Shown one piece after another: positions 1 to 7,130 of a stretch of DNA of 64,000 bases. Source of the DNA: Brevirhabdus pacifica (GTDB lineage Bacteria; Pseudomonadota; Alphaproteobacteria; Rhodobacterales; Rhodobacteraceae). Each line of letters opens with the position of its first letter. Positions within the stretch are counted from its first letter, which is position 1. The stretch lies in the NCBI RefSeq assembly GCF_002797755.1, contig NZ_PGFI01000011.1, positions 1,550,001-1,614,000 of the forward strand, given 5' to 3'. The translations under genes and the position numbers were made by a program. Below the pieces are notes generated by a model. That model ran no database searches, was not told the DNA's origin, and saw only the letters and a list, made by a program, of their open reading frames with translations.

Positions 1-1
1 C

Positions 2-226
2 AAGCGCGTCGACTATGGCGAGGGCTCGGCCGCGGCGCCGGGCTTTCCGGACATGCCCGCATGGTTCGAGGACAACCGCGATTTCCCCAATATCGAAGCC
101 GGCCTGCGGGCCGTGGGTTTCGACGCGACAGAGGTGGCCGGGATCATGGGAGAGAACTGGCTGCGCTTTTTTGACGACAGCTTTGAGACCGCGCGGAAGA
201 CGCGCTCGAGGCAGGCGGCCGAGTAA
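2..226 (+). CDS. Membrane dipeptidase (peptidase M19), C-terminal fragment
   Basis: This is the last 74 codons of a gene that begins before the window. The frame is open from base 2 to the TAA at 224-226. The residues FPNIEAGLRAVGF followed by GENWLRFF match the C-terminal end of M19 (renal dipeptidase-like) zinc dipeptidases, where the final helix carries a G-x-N-x-L-R-x-F pattern. The metal site lies upstream and is not visible. A BCCT transporter starts 48 bp downstream on the same strand, so the two probably form one transcript joining dipeptide hydrolysis and solute uptake. The family call is fairly secure; the substrate is unknown. Confidence 0.75.
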   Translation, partial: KRVDYGEGSAAAPGFPDMPAWFEDNRDFPNIEAGLRAVGFDATEVAGIMGENWLRFFDDSFETARKTRSRQAAE

Positions 227-274
227 GGGCGCCGAACCAAACGCAATTGCGAAATTCCTTTCAGGGAGGATGGA

Positions 275-1834
275 ATGACGGATCAGACCCATAGCCCGGT
301 GGCCGCGCAAACGCCCAGCCCCGGCCATATCAACAAACCGCTCTTCGCGATCACCGGCGGCTTCATCGCCGTCTTCTGCCTGATCGCGCTCCTCGACCTC
401 GACCTACTGTCGGCGATCGTGGATGCAAGCTTCAACTTCTCGGCCCGCCACTTCGGCCTTTACTGGCAGGTGCTGCTTCTGGCGACCTTCCTGATCGGCT
501 TGGTGCTGATCGTGCTGCCCGGCGGGCGGGCGATCATGGGCGGGCTGGCCCGGCCGGAGTTCTCGGTCTTCCAGTGGGGCGCGATGATCATGTGCACCCT
601 TCTGGCGGGCGGCGGCGTCTTCTGGGCCGCCGGTGAGCCGATGGCGCATTTCCTGTCCTCGCCGCCCCTCTTCGGCGCCGAGGCCGGCACGCCGGAGGCC
701 GTGGCCCCGGCGCTGGCGCAAAGCTTCATGCATTGGGGTTTTCTTGCCTGGGCGATCCTCGGTGCGCTTTCGACGGTGATGCTGATGCATTACCATTACG
801 AAAAGGGGCTGCCGCTGGCGCCACGCACCCTGCTCTACCCGCTTTTCGGTGAACGCGCGATCAAGGGTCCCATCGGCCTGATCGCCGATGCGTCCTGCAT
901 CATTGCCGTGGTCGCGGGCACCGTCGGGCCGATCGGCTTCCTCGGGCTTCAGGTCAGCTATGGGCTGAATGCGCTATTCGGCATTCCCGACAGCTTCATA
1001 ACACAGGCCGTTGTGATCGCGGGGCTGGTGACGCTTTACACCGTCTCGGCGATGACCGGGCTTACCCGCGGGATCCAGCTTCTGAGCAAGATCAACGTGA
1101 TTCTGGCCGCGGGCCTTCTGATCTTCATGCTGGTCTTCGGCCCCACCGCCTTCATCCTGTCGAGCTATTTCTCGGGGTTCGCCAGCTATCTCGGCAACTT
1201 CTTCGGCATGGCGCTCTATCGGGGCGAGGCGGGGCTGTTCGGGAATCCGGGCTGGCTGGGCTGGTGGACCGTCTTCTTCTGGGGCTGGTTCATGGGCTAC
1301 GGGCCGCTGATGGCGATGTTCATCGCGCGCATCTCGCGCGGTCGCTCGATCCGCTCCATCGTGATCATGCTGTCGCTGGTGGCGCCCATCATCACCACCT
1401 TCTGGTTCACGATCATCGGCGGCTCCGGCATCGCGTTCGAGCTGGCCAACACCGGCTCGGTCTCGACCGCGTTCGAGGGGTTCAACCTGCCGGCCGCACT
1501 TCTGGCGATCACCCAGCAACTGCCGATGGGCTTCCTGATCTCGCTGCTGTTCCTGATCCTGACCACGATCTTCGTGGCCACGACGGGCGACTCGATGACC
1601 TACGTGATCTCGGTTGCGATGTCCGACGAGGACCAGTCGTCGATGCCGGTGCGGGTGTTCTGGGGCGTCGGGATGGGCCTGATGGCGGTCATCCTGATTT
1701 CGCTCGGCTCTGGCGGCGTGGGCAAGCTGCAAAGCTTCATCGTGGTGACGGCCGTGCCGGTATCGCTGGTGCTGCTGCCGTCGCTTTGGGACGCGGTGCG
1801 GATCACCCTGGCCAAGGGTCGCGAACGGGTCTGA
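275..1834 (+). CDS. BCCT family transporter
   Basis: This 519-residue inner-membrane protein of the betaine/carnitine/choline transporter family has about twelve hydrophobic segments. The family signature lies at about residues 328-355: WTVFFWGWFMGYGPL, followed by an ARISRGRS motif. A strong AGGGAGG ribosome site at 263-269 supports the ATG at 275. In characterised members the aromatic box is close to W-A-W-W with W-S-P-F; here it reads W-G-W-F with Y-G-P-L, so the cargo may not be a simple trimethylammonium compound. The gene lies between a dipeptidase and two uncharacterised genes, which suggests import of an amino-acid-like solute. Family certain, substrate inferred. Confidence 0.92.
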   Translation: MTDQTHSPVAAQTPSPGHINKPLFAITGGFIAVFCLIALLDLDLLSAIVDASFNFSARHFGLYWQVLLLATFLIGLVLIVLPGGRAIMGGLARPEFSVFQWGAMIMCTLLAGGGVFWAAGEPMAHFLSSPPLFGAEAGTPEAVAPALAQSFMHWGFLAWAILGALSTVMLMHYHYEKGLPLAPRTLLYPLFGERAIKGPIGLIADASCIIAVVAGTVGPIGFLGLQVSYGLNALFGIPDSFITQAVVIAGLVTLYTVSAMTGLTRGIQLLSKINVILAAGLLIFMLVFGPTAFILSSYFSGFASYLGNFFGMALYRGEAGLFGNPGWLGWWTVFFWGWFMGYGPLMAMFIARISRGRSIRSIVIMLSLVAPIITTFWFTIIGGSGIAFELANTGSVSTAFEGFNLPAALLAITQQLPMGFLISLLFLILTTIFVATTGDSMTYVISVAMSDEDQSSMPVRVFWGVGMGLMAVILISLGSGGVGKLQSFIVVTAVPVSLVLLPSLWDAVRITLAKGRERV

Positions 1835-1841
1835 TCAGGTC

Positions 1842-1870
1842 GGCGGGCGGTCCGACAAAGGCCGCCCGCC
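1842..1870 (+). terminator. GC-rich hairpin after the BCCT gene
   Basis: A perfect 9-bp stem (GGCGGGCGG at 1842-1850, CCGCCCGCC at 1862-1870) with an 11-nt loop starts 8 bp after the BCCT stop codon. No T-run follows, so it may act as a weak or Rho-assisted terminator or as an mRNA-stabilising hairpin before the next gene. Confidence 0.45.
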
Positions 1871-1905
1871 CCGATACGTGGTAACGTGCAAGGAGGAGGC
1901 GCGTG

Positions 1906-3609
1906 ATGAAACTCGACCAGCTCAGCCCGGACCGCGTGGCGCTTCGCCCTGCCGATACCGTGATGCGCCTGGCGCGCATGGGGTCGTTCCACCAGTCCCG
2001 CCTATCCTTCATGCGCGTCCTTCTGAGAAGGCTGAAGTCCGAGAACTGGCGGTTCGAGCGGCGCGCATTCGAGATCGACGCAACCGGCGTCGGCCACGCC
2101 GTCTACACGATGCACGGCCCGTCCCACAGCTACAGCCTGGTGGCCTTCGCCCATGACCTGCCCCCCGAACAGCGTTCGGACCGGGTCATCGCCACGGCCT
2201 GGGACACGACCTTCACCCTTTTCGACGGGCTGCCCACGGCGGCGGATATCGAGCGGCTGTCGCGCAATGTTCCCCTGCAGGAAGCCGGGCGCGTCACCCC
2301 GGCCGAGCTGACCGTCTCGCGTGCCAACCGTTCGGTGCGCCTTTTCGACCACGTGGTCGATTGCCTGGCCCAAGGCGTGCAGCCTGACCCGGCCGATATC
2401 GACGCCGTGGGCTACCTGATGCGCACGACTGCGGTCTACGGTTCGGGCAAGCTGGGCGCCGCCGATCGCGAAACCATCTGCGACCGGCCCGAGTTCGCGC
2501 CGCCCTTCCAGGCCGAGATGCTGACCGTCTTCCTGATCCGGGGCTTCGTGCTGGACCTGGTCGAGCATCTGGCCCGCATCCGGGGCAAGGACCGCGCCGT
2601 GACACTTGAGCCGTCGCTGCGCCGACGCTTCGGCATCGGGAATTCCACCGGCCTTGGCATGGCGCCCTTCCTCCTCAACCATCCGATCCTGCTCAACAAC
2701 TGGATCGAGGCGCGGGAGACCGCCCTGGCCCGGGTGCGCGCACTGGCTTCGATCACGCCCGCCGAGGCCGAGGCCTTTCGGGTCATGCTGCGCCGGGGCC
2801 ATCGCAACGTGGACGACTGGCATTCCGAGCATCCGCTTCAGCGCGGCAAGATCGCGGCACTCAAGGCCGACCTCGACCGGCTCGCAGCCCACCTTGAGGC
2901 GGGCGCGCTGGACATGCCCTCGCCCTGGGACGCGCTTTATCGCTGGGCCGAGACCGCGCTCAGCCTCGAGGGGCAGGAACTTCTCGTGGCGCTGATGATG
3001 GAGCCCTACGGCGCGCTGGTCGACGACCTGCCCAGCCGGATGAGCGCCGATGAAACCGCCGGCTTCCGCATCGACGGCGCCATGACCCTGGCCCGCCTGC
3101 GCGCCATTCTTGAGGGCGACTATGCCTGGGCGCTCGCCATCGACTGGACCCGACCCGAGGCACAGGCCCGCGCCTGGTACGTCTCGGCCGAGAAGCTGGA
3201 GCCGCGCCTTGGCGAGCGTCATCTCGAACCCGTCGCACCCTACGAACAGCCCCTGGCACCCGGCCGCGACGCCGCCCTGCTTCACGCGGCCCTGCAGGCC
3301 GAGGCCGCCGAGACCCGGGTCGCGGACTTCCTGCTGCGCCACCCCGAGCATCGCCACATCCTGCGCCGCGTTCAGATCGCCGCTCGCCATCCCTATGCCG
3401 AGATCCGCGACAACACCGTCGCCGCCGATGTCCTGCCCATCGACCTTCTGCGGGCCAAGCTGTCGTTTTTCGGCGCCTGCCATTTCGATCCGCGCTCGGA
3501 CCGCTGGGTGCGCATCAACATGTTCCGCAACGCGCCCTTCCCCCACGAGATTGCCGAAATGGAATTTGCTGGCTGGACCTATCCCGCCCTGCCGGAGGTG
3601 CCGTCGTGA
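1906..3609 (+). CDS. Conserved hypothetical protein, 567 aa
   Basis: I do not recognise a named family. The protein is soluble, rich in Arg and Glu, and lacks a signal peptide or membrane segment. It is mostly helical in character, with repeated acidic and basic helices and a glycine-containing stretch (GIGNSTGLGMAPFLLNHP) near residue 245-262. A GTG at 1903 directly precedes the ATG at 1906; the ATG is preferred because it sits 6 bp after AAGGAGGAGG. Its stop overlaps the start of the DUF3726 gene by 4 bp, so the two are translationally coupled and probably work together. The position behind a BCCT transporter suggests a role in metabolism of the imported compound, but this is inference. Confidence 0.8.
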   Translation: MKLDQLSPDRVALRPADTVMRLARMGSFHQSRLSFMRVLLRRLKSENWRFERRAFEIDATGVGHAVYTMHGPSHSYSLVAFAHDLPPEQRSDRVIATAWDTTFTLFDGLPTAADIERLSRNVPLQEAGRVTPAELTVSRANRSVRLFDHVVDCLAQGVQPDPADIDAVGYLMRTTAVYGSGKLGAADRETICDRPEFAPPFQAEMLTVFLIRGFVLDLVEHLARIRGKDRAVTLEPSLRRRFGIGNSTGLGMAPFLLNHPILLNNWIEARETALARVRALASITPAEAEAFRVMLRRGHRNVDDWHSEHPLQRGKIAALKADLDRLAAHLEAGALDMPSPWDALYRWAETALSLEGQELLVALMMEPYGALVDDLPSRMSADETAGFRIDGAMTLARLRAILEGDYAWALAIDWTRPEAQARAWYVSAEKLEPRLGERHLEPVAPYEQPLAPGRDAALLHAALQAEAAETRVADFLLRHPEHRHILRRVQIAARHPYAEIRDNTVAADVLPIDLLRAKLSFFGACHFDPRSDRWVRINMFRNAPFPHEIAEMEFAGWTYPALPEVPS

Positions 3610-4250
3610 TCTGTTCGCTCAACGAGATTGAGGCCCTGGCCCGCAAGGCCGCACGCGGTGGCGGCATGAGCTGGGGCCTGGCCGAGGAGACCGGCAAGGC
3701 CGTGCGCTGGCTAAGCGATCACGGGTTTCCGGGACCGTGGCTTCTGGCCGAGCTGCTGGAGCAGAACGACGGAACACCCTATGCGGAGCTGGCCCCGCAA
3801 CAGTCAGACGGGACCTGGCGCGCGCGGCGCGGCCCGCTTTGCCCGATCATCGCGGGGGCGCTGATCTGCGACCGGGCCGACGATCTGACAACCGGAGCAG
3901 GTTTGCGGCTGGGTCAGGTAGCGGTGCCCCTGATGCTGGCCCCCTTCGCGGCCGAGGTATCGCGCGCGACCGGATTGAACACTGCCCTCGAATGGCATGG
4001 AATCACACTGATCCTCGACGGCAATTCGGTGGCGATGGAAGGGGAAAGTGCGGCCCTGCTGGCGCCCTACGCGGGTTTAGTGAACCTGACCCCAACCAAT
4101 GAGCCCGCGTTCCCCACGCCCCGGACCAGCACGGGCCGCCACGTCAGCGCCGAGGTCATGCGAACCCTCGAAAGTTTCGCCATGCGCACCTATGCCCCCG
4201 CCACCGAGGCAAGCCGCGCGGGCGCGGGTGCCGGCGTGGAAAGCGATTGA
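3606..4250 (+). CDS. DUF3726 family protein
   Basis: This 214-residue protein opens with MICSLNEIEALARKAARG and then MSWGLAEETG, which I recognise as the DUF3726 N-terminus; the family has no assigned function. It starts at a GTG inside the stop codon of the preceding gene (GTGA, 4-bp overlap), giving tight coupling. No signal peptide, membrane segment or metal-binding Cys cluster is seen. The C-terminal 25 residues are Ala/Gly/Arg-rich and probably unstructured. The gene ends just before a perfect hairpin that separates it from the convergent M20 hydrolase gene. Confidence 0.75.
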   Translation: MICSLNEIEALARKAARGGGMSWGLAEETGKAVRWLSDHGFPGPWLLAELLEQNDGTPYAELAPQQSDGTWRARRGPLCPIIAGALICDRADDLTTGAGLRLGQVAVPLMLAPFAAEVSRATGLNTALEWHGITLILDGNSVAMEGESAALLAPYAGLVNLTPTNEPAFPTPRTSTGRHVSAEVMRTLESFAMRTYAPATEASRAGAGAGVESD

Positions 4251-4254
4251 TTGC

Positions 4255-4271
4255 CGGGCCCTTGGGGCCCG
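4255..4271. terminator. Hairpin between convergent genes
   Basis: A perfect 7-bp stem, CGGGCCC (4255-4261) and GGGCCCG (4265-4271), with a 3-nt loop lies in the 23-bp gap between the DUF3726 gene and the M20 hydrolase gene. It can form on both transcripts and could serve as a bidirectional terminator, although T-runs are absent. Confidence 0.45.
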
Positions 4272-4273
4272 CT

Positions 4274-5503
4274 TCAACCATGCTCCTTCGACGCCAAGAC
4301 CTTGATCGTCTCCGCAAGGACCCGGATCGCGTCACCCATGTCAACGGCACTGGCGTGTTCGTCCGGTCGGTGGCTGATACCGCCCTTGCACCTGACAAAC
4401 AGCATTCCCACCGGGCAGAGATCCGCCATCGCAGAGGCATCGTGCGTGGCGCCGGACGGCAGGCTGGTCAGCGGCAGCTGCGATGCGGTCATCCCCTTTG
4501 TAAGAGCCGCTTTTATGCCGGGCGCGCACGCGACCGCGGGCTGCTCATAAGTCTGGCTGAGCGTTACGGACACGCCGGATTCTGCTGCGATTTCATCGCC
4601 CAAGCGCTGGGCTTTGGCATGAAATGCCAGCCGCATATCGTCAGTCGGCGCGCGCAGCTCCAGGGTCAGATCGACCCGCGAAGGGATGGCGTTTACGACA
4701 CCCGGTTTTGCCTCTATTTTTCCAACCGTTGCACGGCACTCCTCAAGCCCTGCCGCGGCGTCAGATACGGCGGCGATGAACCGTGCGGCCGCGACCAGCG
4801 CATCCCGGCGCCCCTCCATGGGCACCGTGCCCGCGTGGCCGGTCTCCCCCTCGAACGTGACCGAATGCCGGGAGATGCCGCAGATCGCGGTCACGACGCC
4901 CAGGGACCGGTCGGCGGCCTCCAGCACCGGGCCCTGCTCGATATGGGCCTCAAGGTATCCGACCACATCTTGCTGGCGTCGTGCCAAGGCCGGGATTTGG
5001 CCCGGGTCCAGGCCGAAGCCCTCCATCGCTTGGCCCATGCTCACCCCCTCCGCGTCCCGCATCTCGAGGACGGTGGGGTCAAAACTGCCCGCCAGGGCGC
5101 GCGGTCCGATCAGCGCGGTGGGAAAGCGCACCCCCTCCTCATCCGCGAAGGCCAGCACCTCGACCGCGAAGGGAAGCTGCACCCCCTCATCCGCAAGGCG
5201 CCGGACCGCAAGGCACGCGACGGCCACGCCCATGATCCCGTCAAAGCGCCCGCCCGAACGGACGCTGTCCTGGTGGGAGCCGAGTAGCAGAGCCGGCCTG
5301 CCCGCCATGCCGGGTGTGCGACCGATCAATGTTCCCGCCGCATCAAGGCTGACGTCCAGTCCGGCATCCTGCATCCACGATGTAATGTGCCCGATGGCGC
5401 GACGATGTTCGGCCGTCCACGGCAGTCGGGTCACGCCGGGTCCGGTGGCGGACATCCCGGCAATCTCGGACAGCCGCGCTTCGGCCAGCTTCCCGTAGTC
5501 CAT
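4274..5503 (-). CDS. M20 family amidohydrolase (allantoate / N-carbamoyl-L-amino acid hydrolase type)
   Basis: This 409-residue cytoplasmic binuclear zinc hydrolase probably releases ammonia or carbamate from allantoate, an N-carbamoyl amino acid or a related amide. The metal ligands are visible in order: His77 in GSHQDS, Asp88 in FDGIMG, the acidic pair in ADEEGVRF (121-123), His187 in HIEQGPVLE and a C-terminal His in GATHDASAM. The insertion domain for dimerisation lies between. ATG at 5503 was chosen; an in-frame ATG seven codons upstream is possible. It is divergent from a GntR regulator and close to a DUF1028 gene and a peptide ABC transporter, a common grouping for uptake and breakdown of amide compounds. 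Exact substrate unknown. Confidence 0.88.
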   Translation of the reverse strand: MDYGKLAEARLSEIAGMSATGPGVTRLPWTAEHRRAIGHITSWMQDAGLDVSLDAAGTLIGRTPGMAGRPALLLGSHQDSVRSGGRFDGIMGVAVACLAVRRLADEGVQLPFAVEVLAFADEEGVRFPTALIGPRALAGSFDPTVLEMRDAEGVSMGQAMEGFGLDPGQIPALARRQQDVVGYLEAHIEQGPVLEAADRSLGVVTAICGISRHSVTFEGETGHAGTVPMEGRRDALVAAARFIAAVSDAAAGLEECRATVGKIEAKPGVVNAIPSRVDLTLELRAPTDDMRLAFHAKAQRLGDEIAAESGVSVTLSQTYEQPAVACAPGIKAALTKGMTASQLPLTSLPSGATHDASAMADLCPVGMLFVRCKGGISHRPDEHASAVDMGDAIRVLAETIKVLASKEHG

Positions 5504-5516
5504 GCATCCACTTGTA

Positions 5517-5526
5517 TTTATCATGA
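5517..5526. promoter_or_regulatory. Candidate GntR operator, copy 1
   Basis: TTTATCATGA lies between the divergent M20 hydrolase and GntR genes. With flanking bases it reads CTTGTATTTATCATGA, matching 14 of 16 positions of the copy at 7053-7068. The core is the left part of a palindrome centred on CATG (ideal form TTTATCATGATAAA). It would allow autoregulation and control of the hydrolase. Confidence 0.55.
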
Positions 5527-5559
5527 TCGATTTGCTTTATAGACGCCTTCGGAGTTCGA

Positions 5560-6339
5560 ATGAGGCGTGCGATGGCAAGAACGAGCGAGACACCCGACGA
5601 GAAAGCCCCCCGGCGGTCCCGCCCCATCCGCGTGGCCGAGGCCATCAAGGAATGGGTGGTCGAGCAGGGTTTGCAGCCGGGTGACCGCCTTCCGGGCGAG
5701 ACCGAGATGATCGCGCGTTTCGGCATGTCCAAGGGCACGATCCGCGAGGCCATGCGCCTTCTTCAGGCCCAAGGCCTGGTCGAGACCAAGACCGGTCCCG
5801 GCGGCGGAAGCTTCGTCGGCGAGGTCTCGACCGAGCGCGCGCACGCGCTGCTTGCCAACTATTTCTACTTCCGCGACATCTCCATCGCGGACATCTACCA
5901 GTTGCGGGTCGCCCTTGAGCCCGAGGTCGCGGCCGCGATGGCCGGACGCCTGTCGCCCGAGCGGCTGGCCGAGCTGCGATCGATCATCGACGACTATGCC
6001 GAGCCTGCGACCGACCCAGAGGACGAGCGGCGCCAGCACGTCGCCTCGCTGCACTTTCACGCAAGGCTCGCCAGTTTCGCCGACAACGCTTTGCTGGGTT
6101 TCATCATCGGTTTCATGTCCCAGATCCTCGCCGATCTTACGGTCTACCGACAGCTCTACGCCGCGCCCAACGTGGAGCTTTGGCGGACAGGCCGTCAGCA
6201 TCAGCTTGACCTCTTGGATGCGATGGAACGCGGGGATGCCAAGGCGGCCCGTTCGATCATGCGCTCGCACATGGAAATGGCCTGGCGCATGATGGAGGAC
6301 CAGCAAGCCGTCGTGATGAAACGCTTCATGGCCCATTGA
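5560..6339 (+). CDS. FadR-type GntR transcriptional regulator
   Basis: This 259-residue regulator has an N-terminal winged helix (about residues 25-90, with the recognition region GMSKGTIREAMRLLQAQGLV and wing GPGGGSFVG) and a C-terminal all-helical FCD ligand domain (about 100-245) that in this family binds carboxylic acids or amino-acid-like ligands, often with a metal. ATG 5560 has CGGAG just upstream; ATG 5572 is an alternative. It is divergent from the M20 hydrolase and abuts the end of the convergent DUF1028 gene. It most likely represses the hydrolase, the DUF1028 gene and the ABC transporter through the repeated TTTATMATGA sites. Confidence 0.9.
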   Translation: MRRAMARTSETPDEKAPRRSRPIRVAEAIKEWVVEQGLQPGDRLPGETEMIARFGMSKGTIREAMRLLQAQGLVETKTGPGGGSFVGEVSTERAHALLANYFYFRDISIADIYQLRVALEPEVAAAMAGRLSPERLAELRSIIDDYAEPATDPEDERRQHVASLHFHARLASFADNALLGFIIGFMSQILADLTVYRQLYAAPNVELWRTGRQHQLDLLDAMERGDAKAARSIMRSHMEMAWRMMEDQQAVVMKRFMAH

Positions 6340-7029
6340 TCAACCGGCCGGCGTGACGGTTTCGCTGTAGGGTTCGGCCCGATGGGGCTCATCCAGCGTC
6401 GGGACCAGCCGCGACCATTGCCCGTAGGCGCCGCTGGTGGCGCGTTGATGAAGATCCGCGAGATCCTGCAAAGGCTGCTCGGAGTAATCGATGCGAAGGT
6501 TCAGGGGCGCCGCGCTGCGTGAGACGACCAGCAACGCGGCCGACAAAAGCCCCCGGCTGTCCCCCCCGGCCGCGGCGGCCGCGTTCAGGGCCGCGATCAG
6601 GCGCTCGGCCATGCTGCCTTGCGCCTTCTGGTATCCGTCAAGGCAGGCATCAAGAACGTCATCGCCCGACAGCAGGTTTCCGGTCACGACCACCGATGGC
6701 CCCTGCCGTGCCCCTGCCGCGGGAATGCTCGAAGCCCCGGTGAAGTGACCCGTTCCCCCTGCGCGATCCACGGCGGCAAGCTGGCGATGGGCGCGGCCCG
6801 CGTCGCTGTCCACCACCTCGGACACGGCGATGGCCGCCGACAGGCCCGTCCGCATCAGGTCAAGGACCTGGGTCCCCCAAAGGGTGCTTGGCAGCGATCC
6901 CTGCGAGGCTGACAGCCCCGATTCGGCCCCGCCACGCAGGACCCACCCGCCCACGCAAAGGCTGCCCGTTGTGGCAGCCCCGCCGTAAGTGCCTGTTTCC
7001 GCGTCATATGCGAGGATCGAAATCGTCAT
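6340..7029 (-). CDS. DUF1028 family protein (Ntn-hydrolase-like)
   Basis: This 229-residue protein starts MTISILAYDAETG and has the family's glycine-rich sequence (GGAATTGSLCVGGWV) followed by SQGSLPSTLWGTQVLDLMR. DUF1028 proteins have an Ntn-hydrolase-like fold and are usually found beside peptide or amide catabolic genes; the reaction is not established. The coding region begins directly after the last base of the convergent GntR gene. It is divergent from the ABC transporter operon, and the shared 101-bp region holds two candidate GntR operators, so it is probably co-regulated with the transporter. Confidence 0.88.
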   Translation of the reverse strand: MTISILAYDAETGTYGGAATTGSLCVGGWVLRGGAESGLSASQGSLPSTLWGTQVLDLMRTGLSAAIAVSEVVDSDAGRAHRQLAAVDRAGGTGHFTGASSIPAAGARQGPSVVVTGNLLSGDDVLDACLDGYQKAQGSMAERLIAALNAAAAAGGDSRGLLSAALLVVSRSAAPLNLRIDYSEQPLQDLADLHQRATSGAYGQWSRLVPTLDEPHRAEPYSETVTPAG

Positions 7030-7058
7030 TCCTTCTTCTCCATGTCAGCGCGCTTGAA

Positions 7059-7068
7059 TTTATAATGA
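7059..7068. promoter_or_regulatory. Candidate GntR operator, copy 2
   Basis: TTTATAATGA lies in the divergent promoter region between the DUF1028 gene and the substrate-binding protein gene. The extended match CTTGAATTTATAATGA (7053-7068) differs from the copy at 5511-5526 at two positions. Confidence 0.5.
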
Positions 7069-7086
7069 AAATTTGGCCTGATGCAA

Positions 7087-7096
7087 TTTATCATGA
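7087..7096. promoter_or_regulatory. Candidate GntR operator, copy 3
   Basis: TTTATCATGA lies 28 bp after copy 2 and is followed by AAAAAT, so the 14-mer TTTATCATGAAAAA matches the ideal palindrome TTTATCATGATAAA at 13 positions. It is 35 bp before the substrate-binding protein start codon, a typical position for repression. Confidence 0.55.
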
Positions 7097-7130
7097 AAAA
7101 TAAGATTGAACCGATCAGGAGAGGTAACCC

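Noticed and set aside
2002-3546. 514-codon minus-strand frame
   Set aside because: It is antisense to the 567-residue gene, has no recognisable domain and no ribosome site.
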